In this document: piece after piece, positions 15,962-27,300 of the stretch
How positions within the stretch are numbered: position 1 is the stretch's first letter
How the letters are laid out: each line of letters opens with the position of its first letter
NCBI GenBank assembly: GCA_964251665.1
Contig: CAXUKO010000030.1
Location: forward strand, 1 to 48,808
DNA length: 48,808 nucleotides
Direction of reading: 5' to 3'
Source of the DNA: JBBQLG01 sp964251665
Lineage (GTDB): Bacteria > Bacteroidota > Bacteroidia > Cytophagales > Spirosomataceae
Notes under the pieces: model-generated
Database searches by the model: none
What the model was told of the DNA's origin: nothing
Seen by the model: only the letters and a program-made list of their open reading frames with translations
Position numbers and translations under genes: made by a program

Positions 15962-18900
15962 TTACGCCCTGTCCCGAAAGCTACTCGGGGAGACCCCTCT
16001 TTCTTCCGAAAAAACCCGGCTGAAGTACCGGGGATTGTCGAAGCCCACCGCATACGCAACATCGGAAACGCTTAACGTTGAATGGAGGAGCAGCTCTTCG
16101 GCTTTTTGCAGGCGAAGCGCCCTCAGGTACGGAATTATGGACATGCCGGTCAGTGCCATCATCTTGCGGTACAACGCGTTCCGGCTCATGCCCATCAACG
16201 CACAAATCATGGTCGTATCGAGTGCCACGTTGTCCAGATGAAGTTCTAGTATACTGCGCAATTTGGCCACAAACTGATCTTCCCGCGCATCGGTCCCGTC
16301 GGCGGGAACCGGGCCAGGCTGCGGGTTGCCCAGCGCCCGCTGGCTATAGTAGCGCTGTAGCAACCGTCGGGTCTGTAGCAGATTACCCAGCACGAGCAGC
16401 AACTCATCCCGCTGAAAAGGTTTAACCAGGTACGCATCACTCCCCCGCCGTAAGCCCGCAAGCCGGTCGTCCACCGCTGCCCGGGCCGTGAGCAGGACGA
16501 CCGGAATGTGGCTGGTGCGTTCGTCGTTCTTCAGAGTGTCGCAGAGTTCAAATCCGTCTTTGGCGGGCATCATCACATCGCTCACAATCAGGTCCGGTAT
16601 AATGGCCAGGGCCTGGTCAATGCCGATCTGTCCATTTTCGGCCCGGATGATTTGGTATTCCTCCCGCAGGCAGGTCTGAATGTAGGTGGCTACATCGTCA
16701 TTATCTTCCACCAGCAATAACAGGGGGCGATCAGGAGCCTCCTCCGGCCCGGATTCGACCCAGTCGCCCATCTCGCCCGGGTCCCTCCAGCGGTCCGTCG
16801 TCACGGCCGGGTCAGCTGCGGACGGGATAGGCGTAGACAGTACATCATCGGCCAGGGGTGCCTGCCGCGTTAGGGGCAGACAGACCACGAATTCAGCACC
16901 CGGTCTGGGTCCCTCCAGATCGGGTCGGTTGCGAACCGCCAGGCCACCCTGCATCAGGCTAACCAACTCCCGCACCAGCGAGAGACCAATGCCGGTCCCC
17001 CCACTGGCGGACTCAACCACGTCCGGCCCGGCCTGACGCGGCCCCGCCTGATAAAAGCGGTCAAAGATCCTGGTCAGGCTGGCCGGATCGATGCCTGGAC
17101 CGGTATCGCTGACGGTGATCTGAATCCACGGGCCATTCAGATCACCGGTCGGCGTCAGTGCCTCGTGATAGCCCGCCGGGGTAAACGGTTGCCAGCGGGT
17201 CTGAATCGCCACTTCACACCGTACCTCACCTCCCGGCGGGGTAAACTTAAGGGCATTGCCCAGCAGGTTGGCCACAATGTCCTGTAGTTTATCCGGGTTG
17301 AAGTCGGCCTCTCCCGTTTCCTCTCTGGCGTGTACGATCAGGCGTACACCCCTCACCCGGGCTATCGAATGAAACGATTCGCCCACGTACCGAACAAAGC
17401 GGGTCAGGTCGCCCCGCACGAGTTGGAGCGGCATCTGGCCGGCCTCCAGCCGGGAGAGATCCAGAATCTGGTTAATCAGCCGCAGCAGGTTGCGGCCGTT
17501 GCGCTCAATCAGGGTGGCCGACTGCCGCAACCTGGGGTCTTCCTGCTGATGGAGGTTATCGGCCATGCCCAGAATCACCGTCAGGGGCGTGCGGAACTCA
17601 TGGGAGATGTTGGCAAAAAAACGGGATTTGGTCTCGTCGAGCTGCAACAGGTCCTGCGCCTGCCGGGCAATGACCCGGGTGGCCTCGTTGATCTGGGTCT
17701 GCAGCCGGATTTGTGCCTTCCGGTATTGCCATTCCCGCCACCGCCCCCAGGCCCACACCCCGCCCAGCAACAAAAACACCAGGGCAAAGGCAAACCAGCC
17801 GCGCAGATAAAACGGCCGCAATACCCGCACCCTAATAGATAGCATGGCCGACGACAATCGGCCGTCGGCGGCCTGCCCCCGAATCAGCAGTTCATGGTCG
17901 CCGTAGGGCAGGTTACCCAGCCGCAGGGAAGACTCCGTCTGGTAGCGCCAGGTGTTGTCTACCCCCCGGAACTGGTAGGCATACGTATTTTTCTGGGCAT
18001 CGGTGTAGTTGAGCAGCGCAAAGTCCAGAATACTGCTCCGGTCATTGGGCTGCAGCGTGATCTGATTGGTCTTAAGCAGTTCTTCGGTCTTGTCGACCAG
18101 CATATTGCGGTCGGCATCGAACTGGCGAAGGGAAACCACCCGCAGGGGCAGCGAGGGCAACGGGGGCTCGGCCTCGAAATCACGCGGGTCGAAAACCGTT
18201 ATGCCGTTCAGACCCCCGAAATAGAGCCGCCCCTGCGCATCCTGGTAGTGCGCGATGCGGTTGAACTCGTTGTGGGTAATGCCCTCCTGCACCGTGTAGG
18301 CCCGGGTGGTGAGCCGCACCGGATCGAACTGCATGATGCCATAGTCGCTGCTGAGCCAGAGGTGGCCCCGCCGGTCGGCATACACCGCGTAAATATTATC
18401 GTTGTTCAGCCCGTCGGCCCGTTTGAACTGGCGGTATCGGTTCCGGGCGCGGTCCCAGCGCACCAGCCCGGCGTTGGCCGTAGCCAGCCAGAAAAGGCCG
18501 TTGGGGGCCTGGTAAAAATGCTGGTAGCTGTCGGCGGGCAGCCTGAAGGTACCCCTGCCGCTACGCCAGTAGCGGGCCGTAACGCCCTTTCGGGGGTCAA
18601 CCGTGTAAAGCCCCGTTGTGGCGCAGAGCCAGATCGTGCCCTGCCGGTCATGGCCAATGTGCAGGATGTGGGCCTGGGCCAATTCGGGAAACTGGTTGTA
18701 GCCCCGGAAGGGCGTTACCCGGTTGGCGGCCGGATCGACCAGCCACAGGCCGGGGTCGCCACCCGCGAGCAAGCGTTGGGGTTTGGTCGAGAAGGGATGA
18801 ATAGTCCAGACCACACCCGGGCTGGGGGTAGGCATCATGGTGGTTTTCGTGGTTTGGTAATTGTACCCCACCAGGATGTTACTCTGGCCTAAATACAGCT

Positions 18901-20101
18901 TTCCGCCCAGCGTGTCGCTCATACTGTTGAAAACCCCCTGTTCAGCCAGCAGCCTGCGGGCCGACTTACCCGAATACGTACTACTGAATAAACCCACATT
19001 TTCCAGATTCGTGTAGAGCGTATCGCCCACGGCGGTAATGCCCCGAACGGCGGGCAGTTTCCCGTCACCGGATCGATAGAATAAGCGCTGAAAGTAGTTT
19101 GTGCCCACCCGGGTCTGGTAGAGTCCAAAGCTGGTGCCCAGCCACATTCCCCCATTCCGATCACAAAGAAAACTTTTGCTGTCAATCATGCCGCCGGGCA
19201 ACTGGCTGGTGATATCGAGGACGACCCGGCCGGTGGAGTCATGCAACTGGTAGCCATTCCAGAGTAGCCCACTCTGGTTAAAGGCATAGGCGCGTGGGTT
19301 TTGTATTTTCTCTGATTCGATTTGGGCGGGGGACTGCGCCTGAGGATGTCCCACTCCGTCAATTTTATAGAACTTGTCAATAGGCCCTCTTGGGCCATTT
19401 GACAAGCTGTATCGATAAAAGAGTTCCGCACGGGCATTCGGTTGGCCCACACAGGCATAGAGTTTTTTTGGGTGATCGTAGGTGTGCAACACGCGCCCGG
19501 CCATCGTTAATTCAACCAGCCTGGTTTCGTCGGCAAAAACCCAAACGGTGTTCCGAGTCGTAACAGCCGCCAGGATCAGGGTCGTGTACTGGGGTAATGC
19601 CACCGTCCGCAACCCCGTTTTGGGATGGTACACATGCAGTTTGGCCGGCTGGTAATCGACAAAAACAATAGTTCCGTCCCGGCTACCCAGCAACAACTGC
19701 TTTACCGAGGGGGGGTGGCTGGGTCGGGATCGGTGGAAGCGTTTCCCGAAGGAGGTGGCCACGCCCGCTACCGGATCAAACAGGGTGATGGTTGACTTCC
19801 CCACGGGACCCATGAGCCACATCAGCCCGTCGGCATCCTGAGCGATGGAATGGACATCATCAAAATCGAGTCCGTTTTTTTCGCGGGTATAAGTCGTGAA
19901 CGTAGCTCCGTCGAAGCAACTAAGACCCAGCTTGGTACCGAACCACATAAAGTCCCGGCGGTCCTGAAAAATGGCGTTCACTTCGCGGTGGGCCAGCCCC
20001 TGCTCGGGTCCATACCGCTGAACGGAGGCCGCAAAGTTTTGCGCCCCGGCCAGCGAGCAGCAACCGAATAAGAAGGCCATAACCAGGCTGAGCGCTTTCA
20101 A
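15962..20101 (-). CDS. Hybrid two-component system protein (HTCS): periplasmic sensor, histidine kinase, receiver and AraC-type output
   Basis: 1379 residues, the normal HTCS length. Signal peptide about 1-20; two seven-bladed Reg_prop propellers (about 25-680, with WFGTKLGLSCFDG, WLGTSFGLYQT, WLSSDYGIMQFDP); Y_Y_Y domain (about 685-760); one membrane helix (about 766-785); kinase with His834 in NISHEFRTPL and ATPase boxes DTGPGID and GTGIGLSLV; receiver with phospho-acceptor Asp1175 in VSDVMMP; C-terminal AraC HTH (about 1280-1379). HTCS proteins sense glycan pieces and switch on nearby polysaccharide genes. Here the divergent neighbours are an ECF sigma factor and a giant surface protein, with no SusC/SusD pair, which is unusual. 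Confidence 0.95.
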   Translation of the reverse strand: MKALSLVMAFLFGCCSLAGAQNFAASVQRYGPEQGLAHREVNAIFQDRRDFMWFGTKLGLSCFDGATFTTYTREKNGLDFDDVHSIAQDADGLMWLMGPVGKSTITLFDPVAGVATSFGKRFHRSRPSHPPSVKQLLLGSRDGTIVFVDYQPAKLHVYHPKTGLRTVALPQYTTLILAAVTTRNTVWVFADETRLVELTMAGRVLHTYDHPKKLYACVGQPNARAELFYRYSLSNGPRGPIDKFYKIDGVGHPQAQSPAQIESEKIQNPRAYAFNQSGLLWNGYQLHDSTGRVVLDITSQLPGGMIDSKSFLCDRNGGMWLGTSFGLYQTRVGTNYFQRLFYRSGDGKLPAVRGITAVGDTLYTNLENVGLFSSTYSGKSARRLLAEQGVFNSMSDTLGGKLYLGQSNILVGYNYQTTKTTMMPTPSPGVVWTIHPFSTKPQRLLAGGDPGLWLVDPAANRVTPFRGYNQFPELAQAHILHIGHDRQGTIWLCATTGLYTVDPRKGVTARYWRSGRGTFRLPADSYQHFYQAPNGLFWLATANAGLVRWDRARNRYRQFKRADGLNNDNIYAVYADRRGHLWLSSDYGIMQFDPVRLTTRAYTVQEGITHNEFNRIAHYQDAQGRLYFGGLNGITVFDPRDFEAEPPLPSLPLRVVSLRQFDADRNMLVDKTEELLKTNQITLQPNDRSSILDFALLNYTDAQKNTYAYQFRGVDNTWRYQTESSLRLGNLPYGDHELLIRGQAADGRLSSAMLSIRVRVLRPFYLRGWFAFALVFLLLGGVWAWGRWREWQYRKAQIRLQTQINEATRVIARQAQDLLQLDETKSRFFANISHEFRTPLTVILGMADNLHQQEDPRLRQSATLIERNGRNLLRLINQILDLSRLEAGQMPLQLVRGDLTRFVRYVGESFHSIARVRGVRLIVHAREETGEADFNPDKLQDIVANLLGNALKFTPPGGEVRCEVAIQTRWQPFTPAGYHEALTPTGDLNGPWIQITVSDTGPGIDPASLTRIFDRFYQAGPRQAGPDVVESASGGTGIGLSLVRELVSLMQGGLAVRNRPDLEGPRPGAEFVVCLPLTRQAPLADDVLSTPIPSAADPAVTTDRWRDPGEMGDWVESGPEEAPDRPLLLLVEDNDDVATYIQTCLREEYQIIRAENGQIGIDQALAIIPDLIVSDVMMPAKDGFELCDTLKNDERTSHIPVVLLTARAAVDDRLAGLRRGSDAYLVKPFQRDELLLVLGNLLQTRRLLQRYYSQRALGNPQPGPVPADGTDAREDQFVAKLRSILELHLDNVALDTTMICALMGMSRNALYRKMMALTGMSIIPYLRALRLQKAEELLLHSTLSVSDVAYAVGFDNPRYFSRVFSEERGVSPSSFRDRA

Positions 20102-20140
20102 CGTATGCTATTTTAATGCCCCCTTCCGGGAGTGAGCTGC

Positions 20141-20148
20141 CAAATGTA
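20141..20148 (-). promoter_or_regulatory. Candidate Bacteroidota -7 element of the HTCS gene
   Basis: The minus strand reads TACATTTG here, an exact match to the TAnnTTTG -7 box of Bacteroidota promoters, about 40 nt before the HTCS ATG. No clear TTG is seen at -33. Just upstream GTATC (20153-20157) and GATAC (20165-20169) form a small inverted repeat. Confidence 0.4.
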
Positions 20149-20536
20149 AGTAGTATCTTATTCTGATACGTGTACTAAATGTACCTTAGTTGGGGATTTT
20201 CATGTCTCACACTGACTGGTCTTTCGGGTAACTGCTCCGGTCAATTCGGCCAGTGAACGCCCCGTCGGTTCTCTCCTCTAATTTTCCAGAAATAAGACAA
20301 ATGGGTCATTTTATTGCCTTTTTTGGGCGTGGTGCACCAAATATGCACCTATTTGGGCGAAATCTGCACATCGGTCTGACGGCCTCCGGCTAAACTTGCA
20401 CAGGCATTCGGGACCGGAAAGCCTCCGTTTCTCAGCCTCCGATTTAGGGCAGTTATCCGGCGTTGAATGCCTTCGGATCTTCCTCTTTTTTCATCCTTAT
20501 TCTCTGTGAATGCTTTACGTGTCCATACCTCCGTTC

Positions 20537-20605
20537 GTGGCATTGCCCGTGGCGACCGGCACCAGCCTAATTTCGCCGGTGCTCCGCCGTCACGGGCAGT
20601 GCCAC
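20537..20605. repeat. Imperfect long hairpin before the ECF sigma gene
   Basis: GTGGCATTGCCCGTG (20537-20551) pairs with CACGGGCAGTGCCAC (20591-20605) with one wobble. An inner stem ACCGGC (20555-20560) pairs with GCCGGT (20575-20580). It ends 66 nt before the sigma-factor ATG and may be a leader structure or a REP-like unit. Confidence 0.6.
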
Positions 20606-20671
20606 GCTGGCCTGAGTGCAATCCTACTTATAACTCCCGCCAGGGGCTGACTACACCCTAACTCAACGACG

Positions 20672-21232
20672 ATGAAAAACCATATACTGGCCGACGAGCA
20701 ACTCGTCCACGCTTGCCAGACGACCCCCTCAACCCAGAGCTTTGACCTGCTCTACCAGCGCTACCTAAGTAAGGTGTATCGAACCTGTCTGTCCTTTACC
20801 AACGATACCCAGACCGCCCAGGACTACGCACAGGATATCTTTCTGAAAGTGTTCGGCAAGCTGGACTCCTTTGAACACCAGTCCAGCTTTTCAACCTGGC
20901 TCTACGCCGTTGCCTATAACCACTGTCTGGATCAGCATAAACGGCGCCAGCGATTGCCCACCGTGCCCCTGGTGCCGGACCTCGTCCAGACCCTCGCCGG
21001 CAGTAGCCCCTTTACGGATGATGCGGACGAGGATCAACTCCGGTTCATGGAGCGGCAACTGGCAAAGCTGCCCCCGCCGGATAGGGACCTGTTGCGACTC
21101 CGGTACGAGCAGGGACTATCTGTTATAGTCCTTTGCCAGCACTATCAGCTCTCGGAAAGTGCCGTCAAGATGCGCCTGAAGCGGTCTCGGGATCGGTTGC
21201 GGAGTCTTTGTGTTCGGGAGGGGGATGCGTAG
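20672..21232 (+). CDS. ECF RNA polymerase sigma factor
   Basis: 186 residues. Region 2 (about 25-95): FDLLYQRYLSKVYRTCLSF, DYAQDIFLKVFGKL, FSTWLYAVAYNHCLDQHKR. Region 4 (about 125-180): LPPPDRDLLRLRYEQG, then an HTH ending LSESAVKMRLKRSRDRLR. ECF factors direct RNA polymerase to a small regulon and are usually held by an anti-sigma factor. No FecR-like or other anti-sigma gene is adjacent: the next gene, 158 bp on in the same direction, is the giant surface protein, which is a natural candidate target or operon partner. Confidence 0.93.
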   Translation: MKNHILADEQLVHACQTTPSTQSFDLLYQRYLSKVYRTCLSFTNDTQTAQDYAQDIFLKVFGKLDSFEHQSSFSTWLYAVAYNHCLDQHKRRQRLPTVPLVPDLVQTLAGSSPFTDDADEDQLRFMERQLAKLPPPDRDLLRLRYEQGLSVIVLCQHYQLSESAVKMRLKRSRDRLRSLCVREGDA

Positions 21233-21247
21233 CCAATGTTTCGTTTC

Positions 21248-21273
21248 CAGCCGGGCGCGGCTCGGCCCGGCTG
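21248..21273. repeat. GC-rich hairpin in the ECF to giant-gene gap
   Basis: CAGCCGGGC (21248-21256) pairs with GCCCGGCTG (21265-21273) around 8 nt, 15 nt after the sigma stop. No T-run follows. It may attenuate transcription between the two genes or stabilise the RNA. Confidence 0.5.
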
Positions 21274-21390
21274 AGGGCGCGCTACTGGGTCATGGCCCCA
21301 TTACCCAGCACCCGGTAGTCCCGCCCACCATTCCCCACTTATGAATCAATTTCTTTTCTCGGGTAAAACATCATTCAACCAATCATCTTT

Positions 21391-24300
21391 ATGACGCTTT
21401 CTTTACCTTCCTTTACTCGTTCCCTGGTGCGAGGCCTCAGCCTGCTCGGGCTTTTGCTCGGCGTTAGCCTACTGGCCCAGGCCCAGGCCATTCGCTACGT
21501 TAAACCCGCTGCCACGGGCACGGGCAACGGCAGTAGCTGGGCCAACGCCAGCGGCAATTTGCAGACTATCATTACGGCCAGTGACGTCGGCGATCAGGTG
21601 TGGGTGGCTGCCGGTACGTATAAACCCACCACAACCACCGACCGTACCATCAGTTTTGCCATGAAGAATGGGGTAGCCATTTACGGCGGCTTCGCGGGCA
21701 GCGAAACCAGCCTGAGCCAGCGTCCGGCGGTGAATCAGGCCACGCCCAGCAGTACTACGCTGAGTGGGGACATTGGTACCGCAGGTAGCATCGACGACAA
21801 CAGCTACCACGTTATCTACAACTTTACTGGCCTGACCACCAGCGCGGTGCTGGACGGCTTCGTCATCACAGGTGGCCGGGCCAATGGGGGGGGCGATCCT
21901 TTTGACTCGGGCGGTGGGATGTTTAACCAGGGAAATTACTATGACTGTAATCCGCTAATTCGTAACTGCGTCTTCCTGGGCAATTCGGCGGCTCAAATCG
22001 GTGGGGCTATTTACAACAGTGGGTCTAATTATAGCGATAGTAGTCCGGTGCTGACCAACTGCTCCTTTCAGGGCAATTCGGCTAACTTTGGCGGGGTTAT
22101 CTATAACGATGGGCGTTCTAATGGCACCAGTAGTCCGGTGCTGACCAACTGCTCCTTCCAGGGTAATTCGGCTGCTTTTCGGGGCGGGGCCATGTACAAC
22201 TATGGTACTACTAATCCTACGCTGGCCAACTGTGTGTTGTTTGGCAATGGAGGAGCCGCTACGTTTTCTAATCAGGCTAATAGTATAAATGTCACCTACA
22301 GTCTGTTGGAGACTGGGGTAACCAATTTCACCGATGCGGGTAACAACCTGACTACTACCGTTTCGCCCTTCGTTAGCGCTACCGATGCCCGGCTCAACAC
22401 CTGTGCCCCGGCCATTAACAGCGGTAACAACGGGGTGAACACCACCGCCACCGATCTGGCTGGTAACCCCAGGATCTTCTCCAGCGGGGGCACCGCAACA
22501 CCGGACCGCATCGACATGGGTGCCTACGAGTACCAGGCAAACCTATTGACCGTTCAGTATGTAAAAATGGGGGGAGCCGGTACGGGCTCGGGCGACAGCT
22601 GGGCCAATGCCAGCGGAGATCTACAGGCCACAATCCAGGCCAGTTGCGAAAATCAACAGGTGTGGGTGGCCCAGGGTACGTATAAACCCGGCCCGTCAAC
22701 CAACACTGACCGCAGTCTCAGCTTTGCTATGAAGAATAGGGTGGCCATCTACGGGGGCTTTGCGGCCACGGGCAACCCCAGCAGTTTAACCGCGCGAAAC
22801 CCTGGCAGCTTTACCACCGTGCTCAGTGGCGACATTGGCACCGCAGGCAACACCGCCGACAACAGTTACCACGTCATCAACAACCCGCCGGGCCTGACCA
22901 ACTCAGCGGTGCTCGATGGCTTTCTCATTACCGGTGGCAACGCCAATGGCAGCAACTCGCCCGACGATTCGGGCGGGGGAATGATTAACAACGGCAATGG
23001 AGCGGGCAACAGTTGTAGCCCCCTGATTCGTAACTGTCTGTTTCTGGCTAACAGGGCCGACAATGGGGGCGGGGCCATCCACAACGCTGGTTACACGAAC
23101 GGCAACAGTAACCCCAGTCTGATCAACTGTGCCTTCCAGAGCAATGCCGCCAATCGGGGCGGGGCCATCTACAACGATGGGAGTGTGGGGGGCAACGGCA
23201 ATCCCAGTCTGACCAACTGTTCGTTTCAGTCCAACTCGGCTGCCTGCGGTGGGGCGATGGGCAACGTTGCTTTTCAGGGAACCAGCCGCCCCGTGCTGAC
23301 CAACTGTGTGGTGTGGGGTAACGGCGGGGCCAGTACCTTCAACAACCAGCAGGGCGCTTTCATCACCACCAGCTACAGTTTGTTCGAGTCGTCGGTGACG
23401 GGTTACAACCCTGGAACGGGCAACCTGACCGCCACCATCTCGCCTTTCGCCAATACCACGACCACCCTGCTGAGGTGTGGCTCAGCGGCCATCGACGCGG
23501 GCGATCCGGCCACATCTAGCACAACAGTGGGCAACATCGACCTGGCTGGTAATGCCCGCTTTTTCAACGGGACCGGAGCGCCGGCCGGCCGTATCGACAT
23601 GGGCGCTTACGAAGTACAGGGAGCGACCACAATCGTGATCACTACGCCTGGTGTAAGCACGGCAACGCTGGGCGTTGCCTTCAACCAGGCCTTCACCACG
23701 TCGGGTGGCACGAGTCCCTACAGTTATAGTCTGGTCAGCGGCAGTCTGCCTTCGGGGCTGGGTCTGGCCACCTCGGGCGTGCTGTCGGGAACCCCTACCC
23801 AGGCAGGCAGCTTCACTCTCACGGTGTTGAGCCGTGACGCCATCGGCTGTACGGACGTGAGTGCGGCTTACGTGCTGACAGTGCTGCCCGGTTGTGGGGC
23901 AGGCTTATCAGGGCCTACTTGGACGGGTTGCCTGAGCACCGACTGGAATACGGCCGGTAACTGGGCTTCGGGCACCGTGCCCACCGCCACCGATGATGTG
24001 GTTATTCCCTCGGCACCGGCTAATCAACCCGTGCTGAGCACCCCGGCTACGGCTAAATCGGTCGAGGTGCAAAGCGGGGCCTCGCTGAGCATCACGGCTG
24101 CGGGTAGCCTGACCATCAACGACTCGAAGAGTCTGGATGGAAATACAATGGCCTTCAGCAACCGGGGAACGGTACAGAACGCGGGTCAGCTGGTGCTGGG
24201 CAACACGGCCGCCATTGGTCAGATCGGCTTCTGGAACCGCGGCATAGCCAACAACGCCGGGGGGCAGATCAGCATCGACCGTTCTACGAATTTTGCGTTG

Positions 24301-27300
24301 CTGCATTTGTCGGGAACGTTTACCAATACGGGAGCCATCACGATTGGCAGCACGGCGAACGCGGGTATTTTTGGTCTTCGAGTGGAAGAGGGAATCGTTG
24401 CCAACAATCCGGGGGGAGCTATCACCATCAACCGGACAGGTTATGGGGTTGTAAATTTCGCCACCTTCGTCAATGCGTCGAGATTGACCATTGGCAACGT
24501 CGCCCTGTCAGCGCAGGACTGTATCAACAATCTCGGGGCGTTTACCAATACGGCCACCGGTGAAATCAGGGCTGACCGGGCATTTGGCAATGGCATCTGG
24601 CATGCTGGTGGAACGTTCCTGAACGACGGGAAAATCCTTATCGGAACGGTTGCTTTTACGGGATCAGGGGGTATGCTCATCGGTGGCATTTCATTCGTCA
24701 ATAGCGCCGGTGCCGAAATCCAGATCGACCGGGTAAATCGCGGCCTGACCAACCTAAATAATTTTACCAATGCGGGCCAGATCCGGATGGGCAATAACGT
24801 GGCCCTGGGTGAACGGGGTATACTGAATGGCAATGAGGAGGGTACCGTAGCGGCTGTGTTTACCAACCAGGCCGGTGGTCTTATCCAAATTGACCGGACG
24901 GCGGCCAATCAGGACGGCCTTACCAACAATGTAATGGCCACCTTCACCAATGCGGGTACGGTCACCGTCGGCACGTTGGGTAACATCGGGGGTAATGGCA
25001 TCGCTAATGCGGGCACCTTCGCCAACAGTGCCTGCGCCACGTTAACGGTCGTTGCTCCGATCAACAACGGCAACAGCCTGACCAACGCGGGCCTGTTCAC
25101 CGTCAGCACCACCCGGCCCCACAGCAACACCGGTACGCTGACCAACAACGGCCTCATCAGCTACCCCCAAGGCAATCCCATTCCCAACGTGGTCAATAAC
25201 GATGTGATTGCGACCCCCATCAGCAGTTGCAGCAACACCATTACCCCGGCCCTGCAACTGGGTGGTAACAGCAGCCAGTTTTCGGTGGGCACTACCTGGT
25301 ACACCGATCCGGCACTAACCCAGTCGGCGGGCACCTATGACCGGGGCAGCAACATGTTCACGGCCACCAATCTGGCCCCTGGCAGCCGTACGACACTGTA
25401 TGTTGCGGCCACTGACCAGGCGAATGGCTGTACCAAAACGGTGTCGGTCAGCGTCACGCTGAATGCAACCGTGACCGCCGGCATCAGCCCGACGAATCCA
25501 ACACTGACCTGCGCCAGCCCGACGGTGAGCCTAACGGCCAGCGGGGGCAGCAGCTACGTCTGGGATGACAGGTCAACCAACGCCGTTCGGACGGTCAGCT
25601 CATCCGGTACCTACTCGGTAACGGTGAGTAATGGGGCCGGTTGCTCAGCCGTAGCCAGCGTGAGTGTGGGCCAGGACCAGACGGCTCCCGTGGCCAGTTT
25701 GGTCAGCAGTGGTAGTCTAACCTGTTCGGTAACGAGTGTGACACTGACGGCTAACCCCAATGGACTGATCGGTGCGACGCTCGCTTATCAGTTCAGTCAG
25801 GGGGCGAGCCAGCTTGGTACTACCAATCAAGCCACAGTAAGCAGTCCGGGCCTGTATTCGGTAACAGTAACCTCGGCCAATGGCTGTACGGCTACGGCCA
25901 GCACCCGCGTGGCCAGCAGCACGGCAGTGGTTCGTGTCACCAACCCCACCGTTACTACCGTTACCCAGGGCGTAGCCTTTAGCCAGAGCTTCACCGCTTC
26001 GGGAGGAGCTAACCCCTACAGCTACAGCTTGGCCAGCGGCAGTTTGCCGACGGGGCTGAGTCTGGCCACCACGGGCGTGCTGGGTGGTACGCCTACCCAA
26101 AGCGGTAGCTTCACCCTCACGGTGCTGGGTCGGGACGCCACCGGCTGCTCGGGGGTAAGTGCACCTTACGGGCTGACGGTCAGTGTACCACCTTCAACTA
26201 TCCGCTACGTCAGAATGGGCGCAACGGGCAGCGGCAACAGTTGGGCCGATGCCAGTGGCGACCTGCAAAGCCAGATCAACTTCACCGGTGCTCAGCAGGT
26301 CTGGGTAGCCCAGGGCACTTACAAGCCCGGTGGCAATGCCAACACCGATCGCACAGTGAGCTTTACTATGAAGAACGGGGTGAGCATCCTGGGGGGCTTT
26401 GCCGCCACGGGCGTTCCCACCCTGGCCGAACGCAACCCTACCAGCTTCACCACGGTATTTAGTGGCGACATCGGCACCATAGGTGACAACGCCGACAACA
26501 GCTACCACGTCGTCTTCAATCCGAATGGGTTGGCCGAGACGGCGGTGCTGGATGGCATTACCATCACCGGAGGCAATGCCAACGTCAGAAACGCTTATTC
26601 AAAGGAAAGCTATGGCGGGGGAATGAGCAATGAGCGTAGTAGTCCCACCCTGACAAACTGTCGCTTCCTAACTAATTCGGCTATCTCTGGCGGGGGAATG
26701 AGCAATGAGGGCGGCAGTAGTCCCACGCTAACCAACTGTAGCTTTGTGGACAATAAAGCTGGTGACGTAGGGGGAGGAATGTATAATTATAACTACAGTA
26801 GTCCTAAACTGATCAACTGTAGCTTCCTGAGTAATTCGACTGATTACGATGCCGGGGGGATGTTCAATGGAAGCAGCAGTGGTTGCACGCTGACCAACTG
26901 CGTGCTGTTTGGCAATGAGGGAGCCAATACGTTTTATATTGGACAAGAAAGTAGTATAACAATCACCTACAGTCTGTTGGAAGCTGGGGTGGCGGGTTAC
27001 ACCGATGGGGGCAACAACCTGACCACGACTATCTCGCCCTTTGTGAGCTCTACCGATGCGCGGCTCAACGGCTGTAGCCCGGCCATCAACACCGGCTCTA
27101 ATGCAGCCAATAGCACCACCACCGATCTGGCCGGTAACCCGCGCTTCGTCAACACGACCATTGATCGGGGAGCCTATGAGTTTCAGGGGCAACCCAACCT
27201 TGCCACCACCATCACCCAGCAGCCCCCCAGTGGCTCGCTGGTCTGTCAGGGGAGCACCGTCAGTATTCCCCTCAGCGTGAGCGGTACGGGCGCGTTTACT

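Larger units (their letters stand above)
20102..20671. other. Divergent regulatory region between HTCS and ECF sigma genes
   Basis: 570 bp with no convincing gene. It holds the -7 candidate at 20141, a repeated TGCACC near 20332-20350 and the large hairpin at 20537-20605. The short open frames on both strands are GC-rich and resemble nothing known. Confidence 0.6.

Noticed and set aside
17330..18892. Long plus-strand frames (170 and 332 codons) opposite the HTCS gene
   Set aside because: They are antisense to a well-supported protein, lie in GC-rich sequence where stops are rare, and their translations look like low-complexity shadow products.
20349..20621. 90-codon minus-strand frame between HTCS and ECF genes
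   Set aside because: Basic, low-complexity product overlapping the hairpin region; no support.
22039..23300. Regular repeats resembling a CRISPR array
   Set aside because: They are in frame, encode beta-helix rungs and vary gradually; repeat and spacer are not distinct.
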